Source: Eriocheir sinensis (lineage: Eukaryota; Arthropoda; Malacostraca; Decapoda; Varunidae). Taken from it: a stretch of DNA of 64,000 nt. The DNA lies in assembly GCF_024679095.1 (NCBI RefSeq), contig NC_066518.1:1263678-1327677 (forward strand). The letters are read 5' to 3'. The notes under the pieces are model-generated. The model searched no databases, had not been told where the DNA came from, and saw only the letters and a list, made by a program, of their open reading frames with translations. Numbering within the stretch: the stretch's first letter is position 1; every line of letters starts with the position of its first letter. The position numbers and the translations under genes are program-made. Of this stretch, positions 25,790 through 36,606 are shown one piece after another.

Positions 25790-26240
25790 GCCCTGCTCCC
25801 TAATGAAAACCTTCCTCAAGGGAGTGACAAACGTCTCCAGTTTTCCTTGATCTGACACTCCCATTCCTACAAAGTTTATCTCTCCAATACTCATCCCCCT
25901 CAATCTATTTCGTTGGTAGTTTCCCCCTGATACCCACTCCCTAAATCCTTCCCTTATAAACTCTCTTCACAAACTCATCTTCAAACATACTGATTACATG
26001 TCCAAATCATCTCAGAGTACTACACTTCACTCATTTAACCAGTTCACAATCCACAACCCTTGTTACACCCATACCAAATCTCTCATACATGCTTTCATTG
26101 TTTTTTCCATCCCATCCTAACACACCCCATGCACCTTGTAGCTCATTTCTACTGCGCAAATTTGTGACTGGTGTGCTACATTGTATGTACACTTCTCTGA
26201 TGCATGTGGCAGTTGGGAGTATAATATTGGTGTAGTATGT
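25790..26240 (-). mobile_element. LINE family A, C-terminal fragment
   Basis: Minus-strand reading gives LQGAWGVLGWDGKNNESMYE, ERFGMGV and a FGHV-like word, the C-terminal domain of the same LINE family as 7555-8930 but in the opposite orientation. Frames are broken. Confidence 0.75.
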
Positions 26241-26838
26241 CCCACTTGATTGATTGATATACTTAAGGTTGAGACTGGGAACTGGTCCTCCCTTCAATTA
26301 CTTCATCTTAGATCATCAATTAAAAGATCACATGGCATTTTAAACTCACTATCCCCCTCCTCTGTCAGAAATTGGAATGATTACATTTGTATTTTACAAT
26401 ATAAAGTTAAAAATTACAAAATGCCAGGATGTCAAGATAGCTCAGAAACAAAAAAGACTGCTATATGTAAAATGAAATTAGTGATTAACTCATTATAAGA
26501 TGATTTCTCTTTAAAGTCTTATGCTACCAGTTCTATACTAAGACTATGTATATTATACTACACTAAAAGCTCTTGTGTGATGGCAGTAGAGCGAAGGCAC
26601 TAGTGAAGTAGTTTAGACTTTATTGAACCACAACTGCATGACATGCTGTGGAATATTCAGAAATGTCTGGATTTCAGTGAGAAAAAAATCCAGAGTGATG
26701 ATTTGGAGCTTTCTTTTACTGTAATTTTATTACTGAGTAACAATTAAGAAATATTGTGTGCAGAGGTAGCAAAACACAATGGTAGAAAGTTCAAAATGAG
26801 AATTCTGTTGTTAGACAACAGGAACAATACACACTTAC

Positions 26839-27040
26839 CATCATTTTCTTTTCTGCCATCAGTTGAAACAAAGTATCATGCACTTCCAGCAGGTGAAGAT
26901 CCAATAAGTGGTGTGTAGGAAAGGAGTGTTTACAAGTGGAACACACATGCTGATGGCAGGACCGTTGGTGAGCTGCATGCTCTGCCACAGTTGTGAAAGT
27001 CTTCTTGCATCCACCAACGCTACACACTATTGGCTCAATA
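26839..27040 (-). CDS. ZNF511-like: ZNF511-like protein, middle exon (zinc fingers 1 and 2)
   Basis: On the minus strand the acceptor ACATTACAG precedes 27040 and the donor GTAAGT follows 26839. The 202-nt exon starts with one base completing a Ser codon from the previous exon and then reads IEPIVCSVGGCKKTF. Finger 2 is HVCSTCKHSFPTHHLLDLH followed by LLEVHDTLFQLMAEKKMM. The segment HLLDxHxxExHDxLFQ is a strong ZNF511 signature. It ends in phase 0, matching the next exon, which opens YQC. Fingers 1 and 3 have C-x4-C spacing and finger 2 has C-x2-C. Spacing and order match the vertebrate protein, so orthology is likely. Confidence 0.92.
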
Positions 27041-27298
27041 CTGTAATGTTCAGGAGAATAACTTTATCATACACTGTATAAGTGTAATATCTCCAATTTT
27101 GTCACAAACTACTAAATTTAGAGTAATACAAAGTACATAAATCATTTCATACATGAAAGGCTACACACATACCAATACTAATTGTATTCTCCTGCATGAA
27201 TAACAGCATTCCCATTTATTTAGTTCTCAAGTTGGGCCTGGAGCCAACTATTACATATTACATTTTCTTTCCCACTGGTAATGAAGATTCATGGGTCA

Positions 27299-27341
27299 GC
27301 CAAAGAGGTACCCCACTCTGCGAGTGGGGTACCTCTTTGGC
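27299..27341. repeat. Perfect 19-bp inverted repeat with 5-nt loop
   Basis: The arms GCCAAAGAGGTACCCCACT (27299-27317) and its exact complement (27323-27341) flank CTGCG. The right arm is the head of a family S2 SINE, so the left arm looks like an inverted duplicate of that head. Confidence 0.95.
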
Positions 27342-27720
27342 AAACTGCTAAAGCTGGGGTCACACATACATGGTTCAGCGATACGGTTCACTGCGGATAG
27401 CTATCCGCAATGAAACATATAGCCATCCACCACTATCTGTAACATTCCACACAGAACCGCCAAAATTCAATCCGCAATGAACCGTATCGCTGAACCGCGT
27501 ATGTGTGACCCCAGCCTATGGCGGATGGAGATGTTTCATTGCGGATAGCTATCCGCAATGAACCGTATCGCTGAACCGCGTATGTGTGACTCGGCCCTAA
27601 AGGGGTGTCTTTCCCATTTCACTGGTCGTGGGTTCAATCTCTGTTGCCAGTAAAACCCTTTCCTGGTCTGGAATAATTTTTTGTGTGTTTCATGACATGC
27701 AGAGGTCGTGTGAATGTATA
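27323..27720 (+). mobile_element. SINE family S2, split by a MITE
   Basis: The head AGTGGGGTACCTCTTTGGC at 27323-27341 and the body from about 27600 (GGTCGTGGGTTCAATCTC B-box, then TGTGTGTTTCATGACATGCA) together match intact S2 copies at 57505 and 57868. A 243-bp MITE sits between them. Confidence 0.75.
27354..27596. mobile_element. MITE with TIRs, inserted in a SINE
   Basis: The left end CTGGGGTCACACATAC and a TGGTTCAGCGATACGG arm recur inverted at the right (CGCTGAACCGCGTATGTGTG). The right arm is present twice, around 27480-27515 and 27560-27590. CTAAAG flanks both sides (27348-27353, 27597-27602) as a possible 6-bp target duplication. No ORF. Confidence 0.7.
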
Positions 27721-27919
27721 GTGAAGTGAAATTCAGGTAATACATAGCCTTGAGTCAACATGGTTTCACCACGTTTGCACACTGCCTTGTGCTGATGTGC
27801 CCTATATAGGACTGTTACACCCAATAGCCATAACCATGAGAAATCAACAAACACTAACTTTTCCTTTACCCACTTAAACACCTAAGTTATTTCCAGTCAA
27901 CTATAGGAAGATAATATAC

Positions 27920-28075
27920 CTAGGATGGAAGAAATCCTCTTCATCAATATCAATACATGGGATTTTGGCGAGGGGGGCACAAGCAACAAGACCTTTTGCC
28001 AATACAGGGTCATGCCAGGAGTGGTGCTGCACACCAAGGGATGTCAAGTAGTTCCAGCAATCACTTGTACCCATT
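27920..28075 (-). CDS. ZNF511-like: ZNF511-like protein, first recognisable exon
   Basis: On the minus strand the strong acceptor TTTTTTCAG precedes 28075. The exon has an ATG at 28074-28072, giving MGTSDCWNYLTSLGV and ending CIDIDEEDFFHP. It stops after two bases of a Ser codon at a CCTAG|GTATAT donor (27919). The phase fits the next exon, giving FFHP-S-IEPIVC. The start is uncertain: the ATG lies one base inside the exon, so translation could begin here after a 5' UTR exon or continue from an upstream coding exon I did not find. From this ATG the protein would be about 281 residues, near the family size. Confidence 0.7.
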
Positions 28076-28800
28076 CTGAAAAAACAAAAACCTGCTTTCA
28101 TGTTTCCATTATAAATTTGTACATTTAGTAGTTTACACCATATATTTTGGTAAATCTTAAGAATTACCACTCCACCCCATCCACCACTTCAGCCCCCCCC
28201 TACCCCCAAAACAAGCCTGAGGACCTGTGGAGAGCCAGTTTTTTTTTTTGTTGTTGTTGTTTTGGTTTTTGGGGGGGAGGCAAAATCACTGAAATATAGG
28301 CTTCAAAAATTTACCTTAAAAAAATCACTTAAGTAGGGAAAATTCCCTAGTCTTGAAAGTAAGGAAAGTCCCTAACGTACACTCTTGTAATCTATTACAA
28401 CATAACGTAGCAGCCGCTGCAGGCAGTCTGTTGACGAGTGTCGGGAATGTCATTGGATGGTCATCGCAGTGGAACCCTCCACCCCCCCACTGCCGCTGCC
28501 CCAATCTGTCCTGCACTGAGTAATTTTCAACGGCCCACACCACATACTGAATAGATTTAAACTACCCCAACCCAACTTTACATAACCTAACCTCTAACTG
28601 AGGGGGGCTTTGCCCCCCTTGACCCTCCCTCCTAACCCCCCCACATTATAACCTCCTAGGGAAAAAGACCCAAGAAGCAGAGCAACTCTAGGGAAATGTC
28701 AAGTTTCATTTATAATGGACGAAAATAATTATGCAATACTCACCGAGAGGGGAGGTGGGATCCAACAATCAACAATTACATATGGTACAATACTGACACT
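28076..28800. other. Upstream flank of the ZNF511-like gene, G/C-run rich
   Basis: No exon could be assigned. There are low-complexity G and C runs (28195-28290) and a GGGGGGCTTTGCCCCCC-type palindrome near 28598-28622, a motif seen again near 35550-35625. Confidence 0.5.
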
Positions 28801-28803
28801 TAA

Positions 28804-29227
28804 CCCATCCACTTCTGCTAAGTTGATGCTAGATTATTGTTACTGAGTACTTTGGGTACAAAATAAAACCGATTTGTGACAGTTGTCGTCTAGCCCTGAC
28901 GCTCCTGCTGTCAACTGACCCGGGAGTGACCTATCGATTGCTACCTATCACCAAGGCCTCCATTTTACTCCAATTTGGAGTTGCGCGCGTTGAACAATAT
29001 CCGGCTGTTTTGTGACACAAGGTTGTCACAGGTTGATGTGACCAAGAGGCACCAAGCACACCCCATGTGACACGCTCGTGTCACTGTTAGAATATGGTGG
29101 TATTGAAGGGTCACAAGGACTTGGTTTTGGGTTATTTGAAGGTGCAATGTGCCTCGAGGTGCCTCATGGGCGAATCAAAGTGACATGCATGTGACACAAG
29201 AGAAACATCTGGTACAGAAGTGGATAG
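28804..29227. mobile_element. Possible degenerate TTAA-type MITE
   Basis: TTAA (28800-28803) then CCCATCCACTTCTG. At the other side CAGAAGTGGATAG (29215-29227) is followed by TAA rather than a full TTAA. About 11 bp of inverted match remain. Treat as tentative. Confidence 0.35.
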
Positions 29228-29839
29228 TAACCGGTCCTTTTGTCAAACTACATGCATACCGATAAAGAGGTTAAATACTCAGTTAACATTTACCGAGAGG
29301 TGAAGTAGAATTATATTTTGAGGAGAATAAAGAATACTAGAGTGTCAGTCCATCATTCCATGATGGCGGCGAGAGGAAGACTGAGCTTCAGGAAGCTGCT
29401 TACATGTCAGCCGTGATACACCCTAGCGTAGTAACATTTCATAATTGTAGTCCTTTAGAATAATAAAATACAAATACTTGTGCCATTATTTGCTTTAATA
29501 TAGAGAAGAAAATAACGTAGAACTCTTAAATACCATTTTGTGTCCGAAATCGTAATGATCCATGCTCGTTCTGGATATTACCGACTTAGGAACTAGTTTC
29601 TGTGGTGTAGTGTAAGGCAGCTATGAGGCTCAGTCTCCCTATAGAGATCCTCGTGAAACAACAACAATGGACTTAGAAAAATCAAAGCCAACTTTATAAT
29701 TAATGAGACTTGCCCCCCTGGCCCCTCCCCAAAGTAAAACGTATACGGAAATGCCTTATAATAATAATTCTTTTACATGCTAAATTACTACGAATATTGG
29801 TTTGGAGTGGTGCTCCCTAAGATTAACCTATATTTTTAA

Positions 29840-30332
29840 CCCCTTCACTACGGCCAGGCCAAAACATCGCCCCGCGCCGTATCCGAGATCGCCGTGCGCG
29901 CCAAATTTCAAATGTCGCTATTGAATATAAGAAGTTTTCAGCCATAACTCAACATAATCATCATGTATTATATATGAAAACATACAGAATTAAATGATAC
30001 ACATAAAGAAACTCACTACGGCCAGGCCAAAACAGCGCCCCGCGCCATATCCGGGATCACCACACATGCCAAATTTCAAATGTCCCTATTGAATATAACA
30101 AGTTTTCAGACATAAACTCAACACAATCACCATGTATTATATATGAACACATGCAAAATTAAATGGTGCACATAAAGAAACATAAATTAATTGATAATTT
30201 TGAGATGTAAGCATAAATAAAGGGATAAAATAACTCTTATACTGGCTAAAGCAAGCCAGGATGCAGTATGCGCGTCCTCGGATGGTACGGGGCATGCAAG
30301 GACGCAGTATACGCGTCCTCGTGTTGAAGGGG
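29840..30332. mobile_element. Candidate piggyBac-like element PB3 (493 bp)
   Basis: TTAA (29836-29839) precedes CCCCTTCACTAC, and GTGTTGAAGGGG (30321-30332) precedes TTAA (30333-30336). Eight terminal bases are perfectly inverted. Inside is a tandem duplication with a 168-bp period (units starting CACTACGGCCAGGCC at 29846 and 30014). No ORF. Confidence 0.6.
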
Positions 30333-30570
30333 TTAAAAGAAAGTGCCACAAAAGTTATGGGTAGAAATGAAAATTAACCCTGGTAACCTGCATAGCAATG
30401 ATGAAAACAGCCATGAAATGTGTGTGGGAACCTGCACAGCTGTATGTGGCGGAAAAGCTCACAGCGTCCCACAGCAGCCAAAACCAGTGGCTCATCACAG
30501 CTAAAATCAAATAGGAATAGGAATGCTTCACCCCCTCAAGTGAGGGGTGAAAGTGAGCCGGTACGCAGTG

Positions 30571-30940
30571 GTATGCCATACCAGGAAGAGATATACAGCC
30601 GTTTACAGCCGGTACACAGGGACACGCTTTCGAATACACAACTTTCACCCCTAGCTACCTACCAGGCAATAGGATTTGTTTGTAAACATGAAATGCTCAT
30701 ATTGCAAAGTAGCTCATTATATCTGGCAGATTTCTAGCGGTTTTGGATACCCAATCTTGCACATTTTCGTCTATTAGAGTTTGCCGCACTGCCTGAGTGG
30801 CTCATGTTTGCAGTTTCTCACGGGTTCTGGATGAGACGAGTGGCAGCCAGTGTCGCGTGCACGGGGGTGTGCCATACTGGGAAGAGATATACAGCCGTCT
30901 ACAGCCAGTACGCAGGGGTACGCTTTTGAAGACACAGTAC
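30571..30940. repeat. Pair of dispersed direct repeats (about 73 bp each)
   Basis: TGCCATACCAGGAAGAGATA with TACAGCCGTTTACAGCC at 30571-30643 recurs as TGCCATACTGGGAAGAGATA with TACAGCCGTCTACAGCC at 30868-30940. The source element is unknown. Confidence 0.8.
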
Positions 30941-31200
30941 CTGCAAGAATCTAATCTTACTTTCATCCCTGCTCAAGTCCCCACTGGGACAGTAATAGTC
31001 AGATGAATATACATGAACCTCCTAACAGGGGGCTTCATTTCCCTTAACCCCCACCCCCCCTCCGTGTCCCCATATTTCGTCACATTGGGCCCCTCTGTTT
31101 CCACATTTGGTCGCATTGGGGTATTCAGCCTCCCGTGGCCATGTAGGCTTGTGCACACATTTCATCCCTATTTTTACACTTAGTTTGATTTTTACACCTC

Positions 31201-32450
31201 ATGGTTGAAGTTGGTTTTATGGACAAAGGGTTACTCTTCCGGGATGGGATACTTACCCAATGCTTTCCAGCATCTCAACATCCTCGTCCTGTTCATGTGT
31301 GTGGCGAGGACCTTGAGATCTCAGAAAGTTTCACATATCTTGGTAGAGTAGTTCATAATAACGGTGAGTCTGGCCAGGAAGTCTTGCGGTGGATTGGCTT
31401 GGCCCACGGTGTCATGGACTCGCTCAACATGAGCATATGGCATTCTTGATACCTGTGCAGAAGGACAAAGATCTGGATCTTCAAGTCCCTTGTGCTCCCT
31501 GTCCTACTTTATGGTTGTGAGACATGGACACTAAATGGAGACTTGGAGAGGCGGATTCATGCCTTTGGTAATAAATGTCTATGCAGAATCATGGGATATC
31601 ACTGGAATGACTTTGTGTCAAACCAGCGACTACTCTATGAGACTGATTCAACATATATTACCTGCATAGTCCGTCAACGCCAACTCCAACTATACGGGCA
31701 CGTGGCACGTTACCCTGAAGCTGATCCTGCTCATCGGGTTGTCTCTGTAAGAGACAATCCTGAGTGGAGGAGGCCAAGGGGACGCCCACGGAATTCGTGA
31801 TTTGACCAAATCGATAGATCCTGCCGGGATGTACTCAGGTTGGGAAGGGGGCCTGCATGGACTCATCTCACCTAGCTCTCCCAGACACACCAACGGGAAC
31901 ACACTGTGCACACAATGCAACACTAACCAAGACGAAACACTAGAACACTTCCTACTACACTGTGATGCATACAGACACATCAGACAACAACTACCCTTCC
32001 TTGAAGTGACCACAATAACTGAAGAAGAAAAACTGGCTACTCTTACTTTTTACAGACAACCAAAGTGTCAATGAGAAAAAACAAACTATACCACAAATGT
32101 GGAAACAGCGAGCACAATCATACGACTCACCAAAGTAACAACAAAGACAATACCAAAGAAAATTACTAAAGTGGGGTGATATTGCCAACCCACGCCACAA
32201 CACAATGCAACACTCAACCACCGTTGCAAAGGTGTACCCCAAAGACTTCATCGACTTCGACTTCATCAACTTCATCGTCCCCCCAACATCCAACACAAAT
32301 GTGCGTGTTATGTACCTGTACGGATGCCCTGCGCATTATTCGTCCAGATCCAGATCCAGATGGAGACTCGCCCGGAGGAGCCCCCGGGCTTGGCGTCGTA
32401 GGGTGGGCGAGGCGACGCGCCCCACGGTGTATGCCCCCACTGACTGATTC
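31201..32450 (+). mobile_element. LINE family B, C-terminal part, interrupted
   Basis: The C-terminal domain is well preserved: ISESFTYLGRVVHNNGES, GLAHGVMDSLNMSIW, PVLLYGCETWTLNGDL and YGHVARYPEADPAHRV (to about 31740), then RRPRGRP. The frame then breaks at 31799. The tail resumes at about 32361 as the ARRSPRAWRRR and TRPTVYAPTD region. Between them another fragment is inserted. In-frame stops make the copy dead. Confidence 0.85.
31860..32360 (+). mobile_element. Nested LINE 3' fragment inside LINE B
   Basis: TLCTQCNTNQDETLEHFLLH is the C-terminal Cys/His motif of a Jockey/R1-type LINE. A short tail ends in CCAGATCCAGATCCAG. ATGGA occurs at both junctions (31855-31859 and 32361-32365) and may be the target duplication. 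Confidence 0.7.
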
Positions 32451-32863
32451 CAGCATCATTCGTAACTAGCGTCGTTGTCTTTCTTACCTTTTCAGTTATT
32501 GTGGAGCATGACAATCACATCACATCTACGGGGGAAAGTCTAGTCGGTAGTAGCTTGTGGTTTGCTCACACAGGCAAGGTGCGCCTTCTTCTTCTTCAGT
32601 GTTTTTTGGGGGGCTAGTTAGGCCTGGGAGCACGGCCTCCACGGCCCCGCCAGCCTCGTCAGCTGGCCGCTGCCTCACTCCTGGCCACCTGTTTGTAAAC
32701 AAGCCCGGGCTTGTGTATGAATCAGCTTGCAGTCACAAAATAGCTCGCAGAGGGAGGTTCAACTTGATTATTTTTTCTGTATTTCTCATTCACCGCTATC
32801 GTTTACCTGTCCTGTTTCGATCGGCTCCAGTACATGACACAAACATCAGAGAAACACTTTTAA

Positions 32864-33993
32864 CCCTAGAAAGGTATTCCCTAAAATTTTAACGTTCCGG
32901 GTATAGCTATAGGCAGTATATATCACTGTAGGAAAAAATAAAAATAAAATATAAAGACATGTTTTTTTTATTATAAATGAAATTGTGGTACAAAAAGAAG
33001 TTTTCCGGAGTAATACTGGCTATGTTTTATACTAACAAAACAAAAAATAAAATCTGACTTTTAGATTACTGAAAAAAAAATCCCCTCCAAAAATTAATAT
33101 TTTGAGATTTTTTTTTCATTAAAAAAATAATAAAAAAGTGCCCACCTTAAACTAGAATGATGTTAGATGCCTCAGTCTGCCTCTCAATCCTGGGCTGCAC
33201 AGCAATCATGGTGCCTCGAATGACTAGAGATGGGTAATTCCAATAGGCCTCACTGTAGAAAAAAATAAAAATAAAATATAAAGACATGTTTTATTGATTT
33301 TAAATGGTACTCTGGTACAAAAATAAGTGATCCGGACTACTACTAGCTATGTTTTATAATAACAAAATAATAAAAAAATCTGACTTTTACTTACCAGTTA
33401 TTCTTATAGGGGGAGGGGGGCATCTCCACACACACTCACAGAGGAGTTCCTAGCATCAGTGATTGATTCTAGTGTGATGTTTGTTGACTGAGACATTACA
33501 CTGGAGCTCGATCAGCTATCTTACATATATGTCATCATCAGGAATTGGTCGCGTTCATTTTGTGGCCATGGCTCAAACCCGCAAAAAAAGAAACACGTAG
33601 ATAATTATATATAAAACTTGGTTTAGTATATATGGGTCATGTTTACTGATCAGCAATTTTTACTCACTGTAACAGTCGGAAAATTCGCGCCAATTGATCT
33701 ATCATAATAGAACAAATGACTATATTTTCCTTCACACTTTTTTTTTTTTATCCTAAAAACGATTCGGGTATACCTGTGCCAATTGGATACACAACTATGT
33801 ACTTACCATACTCAGAAACAATTAAATGCGGAGCACTGACACACACCCTTCCCCTACGAGAGCAAGTGGAATACAGAGGATATAATTTAGCATCAAATGT
33901 TGCAAAATACCCATTGCTGTGTGAACAATGAGCGCGAAAATTAGAAACACGCAAGTGTGTGATTCCAAATGGCATAGGAATACCTTTCAAAGG
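32864..33993. mobile_element. Candidate piggyBac-like element PB4 (1.13 kb)
   Basis: TTAA (32860-32863) then CCCTAGAAAGGTATTCC. The far end GGAATACCTTTCAAAGG (33977-33993) is followed by TTAA (33994-33997). Twelve inner bases are perfectly inverted, and the outer end resembles the classic piggyBac terminus. Two related segments at about 32925-33070 and 33250-33390 form an internal direct repeat. Short ORFs at 33716-33990 are not recognisable as transposase. Confidence 0.7.
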
Positions 33994-33999
33994 TTAATC

Positions 34000-35265
34000 A
34001 AGAGAAGGCTTAAGAACAAACGAATAGGGTAGATGTTGGAAAGAATTACCCCACGTTGATGTTCACTCAGTTCTTGCTTATTTAATCTGTTGGTCTGGTG
34101 TGTTGTTGTCTTGCCGGCAATATCAACCATCACAATAATCACAAGTGGACAAACTTGAACAAAACCCCAGGCAAATTAATAGGTTTTCCTGATGTGTATA
34201 TTCCCCCAGTGCGCATGCTCTTATTGCTGCGAGGAGGTATTTCTCGCAACAACGGTGCGGCGGCGACGCTGCCAGCCAAAGAGTTGCCAGCTGGGGCGGG
34301 GCGGGGCCAAGCTGTTTCCACGGGCGATGGCTTGCCTCATCAACAGCAACATTATCAGGAGCTCTGATAAACCTAAGGTGAACGATTGGGTTAATATTCG
34401 GTAAAAGGGCGGTATTTCTTTATACGTTTACGGCAAAACCACCTAGTTTCCTACATGATAAATGTGCGTTTCGTTATTGTACATGTGCCACGTACAGACT
34501 TATAAAATTACCAAAAGGACAACCAATAACTCTCAAACCAAACAACAACTAGTAATCTCAACTTGGAAATGGATTCAGGCAACCTCCAACCTTAATTCAT
34601 GGAAAGTCCATACGTTAAGTAAACTATATAGTGATCAAGCGAGGCAGTATATATAGTGGAGGCCAGCATACAGATGTTTACGCCGACATTGTCGACCGGA
34701 TTCTAGAGTACGTATCTTCTCTAGGCTTCTTAATTATTGGTGTCGACCAAGGAGACTAATATATATTATATACTATAATCTCGATCCTTGGTGTCGACGC
34801 AGCAGTAAGGGAGAGATAATTATAAGAGTGCTGACTCTAGGGCGCTGCCCAGCTCCCCACCTCCAACCTAGCTCCTTCGCTCGAGCGCGCTCTAATCCGT
34901 CATCTGGCGCCAGCAGTCACAAGTTATATCCCCGGAGCCAATTGTTTTAATTCTCAGTGTCACGTGACCTACTTAGCCAATCACATTTGAAATTTGAATA
35001 TCACACATGTACAATATGATCACAGTCTCGCTTCCGGCATGACTAACGAAGGTTCAAGGTTGTGGTTGTGCTAAGACCTTTTGAGCCTGACGGGTGTTCT
35101 TTCAACAGCTGCGAAGCGCTCAGGGAACAGGTACCACAAGTAGCTACCTTGCAAGATACCTAACTGTGCACGGAAGCCCACCCGATAAAACTGCGTCACC
35201 ATTTCCTCAAATGTGCCGCGCTGCTCTGCAAACACCCAAACCCACCACAATATGGTATGTACGAC
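34000..35265. other. Region without a supported gene
   Basis: AT-rich sequence with a GC-rich patch at 34230-34330 that contains GAGGAGGTATTTCTCGCAAC, an inverted diverged copy of 35500-35520. TTGGTGTCGAC occurs twice near 34740-34800. Nothing else was recognised. Confidence 0.5.
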
Positions 35266-35267
35266 GG

Positions 35268-35880
35268 TTAAAATTCGTTTTAGTACCGTGCCAGTATTTC
35301 ATTACCTACCTAGCTTATGAAACATCACTATATATTTTTTTATAGCTCTTCATATATCTTTTCTACAAACGTTCAACAATCATGGGAACGCTTTCAAAAT
35401 CTAATTCAAGAACCATCTATTGTTGAAAATAGGGGGTAATATTCACGAAAGCGTACAGCCTCCTCTGGCGGCGGCCGCGGCGGCGGTAAAGCCGGTGTTG
35501 CGAGAAATACCTCCTTGCAGAAATAAGTCGCATATACATGGGGGAGGGGGGGTCCAGGGGGGGGCGCAGCCCCCTTGGTTAGAAGGGGGGGGTCGAGGGG
35601 GGCGAAGCCACCCCCCGTTAGCAGGTCGTAAAGTTCGATTGGAGTAGTTCAAATATGCTCCCCCACCCTAAACCCTCTGCGAGCTATTTTGCGGCCGCCG
35701 CCAGAGGAGGCTACGCTGTCGTGAATATTATCCCCTATTTTCAACAATAAAGTCCTTGAATTGGATTTTGAAAGCGTTTCAATGATTGTTGAACGTTTGT
35801 AGAAAAGATATATGAAGAGCTAGTGATGTTTCATAAGGTAGGTAATGAAATACTGGCACGGTACTAAAACGAATCTTTAT
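35268..35880. mobile_element. Foldback-like structure with about 200-bp inverted arms
   Basis: The left arm (about 35270-35482) contains TTCGTTTTAGTACCGTGCCA, TTCTACAAACGTTCAACAAT and CCTCCTCTGGCGGCGGCCGC. The right arm (about 35691-35878) has these in inverse order as complements. The loop (35483-35690) is G-run rich. Arms match with several indels, so it is old or non-autonomous. No ORF of known type. Confidence 0.85.
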
Positions 35881-35884
35881 CTGT

Positions 35885-36540
35885 TAGGGCCCAAATTATG
35901 GTGAGATGTAATATAATAACACATAGGAGTCGAGCGGGGCGAAAAAACCCAGTTTGGTTAGGTTAGGTCACGCGTAAATATGCAAGGTTGCACGGGCGGC
36001 GGTGGGTCACCCCTCAATGGTCAACCCGGAGGGCGCATAGTCTGTGTTGAGGAAATATCGCCGGTGTGTCCAGACCCTGGGTGTCTCTACTATATGTTAT
36101 TTACGAGGATTAAACTTGAATTTTTCTGATTATTATTTGTCCTTGGAAATGACTAGTTATGTACCTGGGAATGGGGTGGCAGGCCCGTAATTTTGGCAGT
36201 TTTTTGAGAGACTAGAGGGCATCATAGGTTTATGAGGGGGGGGGGGGGGGGCATGCGAAGCGAGTATGCGCAGGTGGGGGAATTTTTTTGAAAAATAGCA
36301 CGTCTAGGCGCATTTTGAGGCCGATATAGAAAACATTAGGGAGGCTATTGCCCCCTAGTCCCCCGGAAATTACGGTCCTGGGGGGCAAAAAATCAGTCAT
36401 TCCCGAGAAAATATAATTATGATAATCCAAAACATCAAACTCTACCTGAGAAAATAGTTTAGTTCTAAAATATCGGTGGTCCATAAAGCGAGTCTTCCAA
36501 CGTTTGTTCCAATCATAGTGTATTGCCTGAATTTCACCTC
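35885..36540. other. Unannotated stretch with G-run
   Basis: Contains GGTTAGGTTAGG (two units only) near 35958, a poly-G run at 36236-36250 and a CCCCC/GGGGG-rich inverted motif around 36350-36388. No gene supported. Confidence 0.5.
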
Positions 36541-36600
36541 ACTATACTTTCACACGACCTCTGCGTGTAACGAAACACACGATATATAAATCCAGACCCA
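36541..36600 (-). mobile_element. SINE family S2, 3' fragment
   Basis: CACGACCTCTGCGTGTAACG and AACACACGA match the S2 tail in reverse orientation. The next S2 copy begins only 270 bp to the right, with LINE B sequence between. Confidence 0.65.
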
Positions 36601-36606
36601 CGTACG

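Larger units (their letters stand above)
24195..26838 (-). other. ZNF511-like intron 2 (2.64 kb) with PB2 and a LINE piece
   Basis: On the minus strand the intron runs from donor GTAAGT at 26838-26833 to the acceptor AG at 24196-24195, phase 0. It holds a TTAA-flanked element and a minus-strand LINE tail. About 26245-26790 is AT-rich with nothing recognisable. Confidence 0.85.

Noticed and set aside
20972..30336. CRISPR-like interpretation of regularly spaced repeats
   Set aside because: The repeats are tandem duplications and transposon ends in a eukaryotic genome. No short direct repeats with unique spacers.
33716..33990. Frames in PB4 as piggyBac transposase remnants
   Set aside because: No piggyBac motifs could be recognised on either strand. 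Kept only as unidentified sequence.
35955..35970. GGTTAGGTTAGG as arthropod telomeric repeat
   Set aside because: Only two units, inside a normal interior region. Too short to call telomeric.
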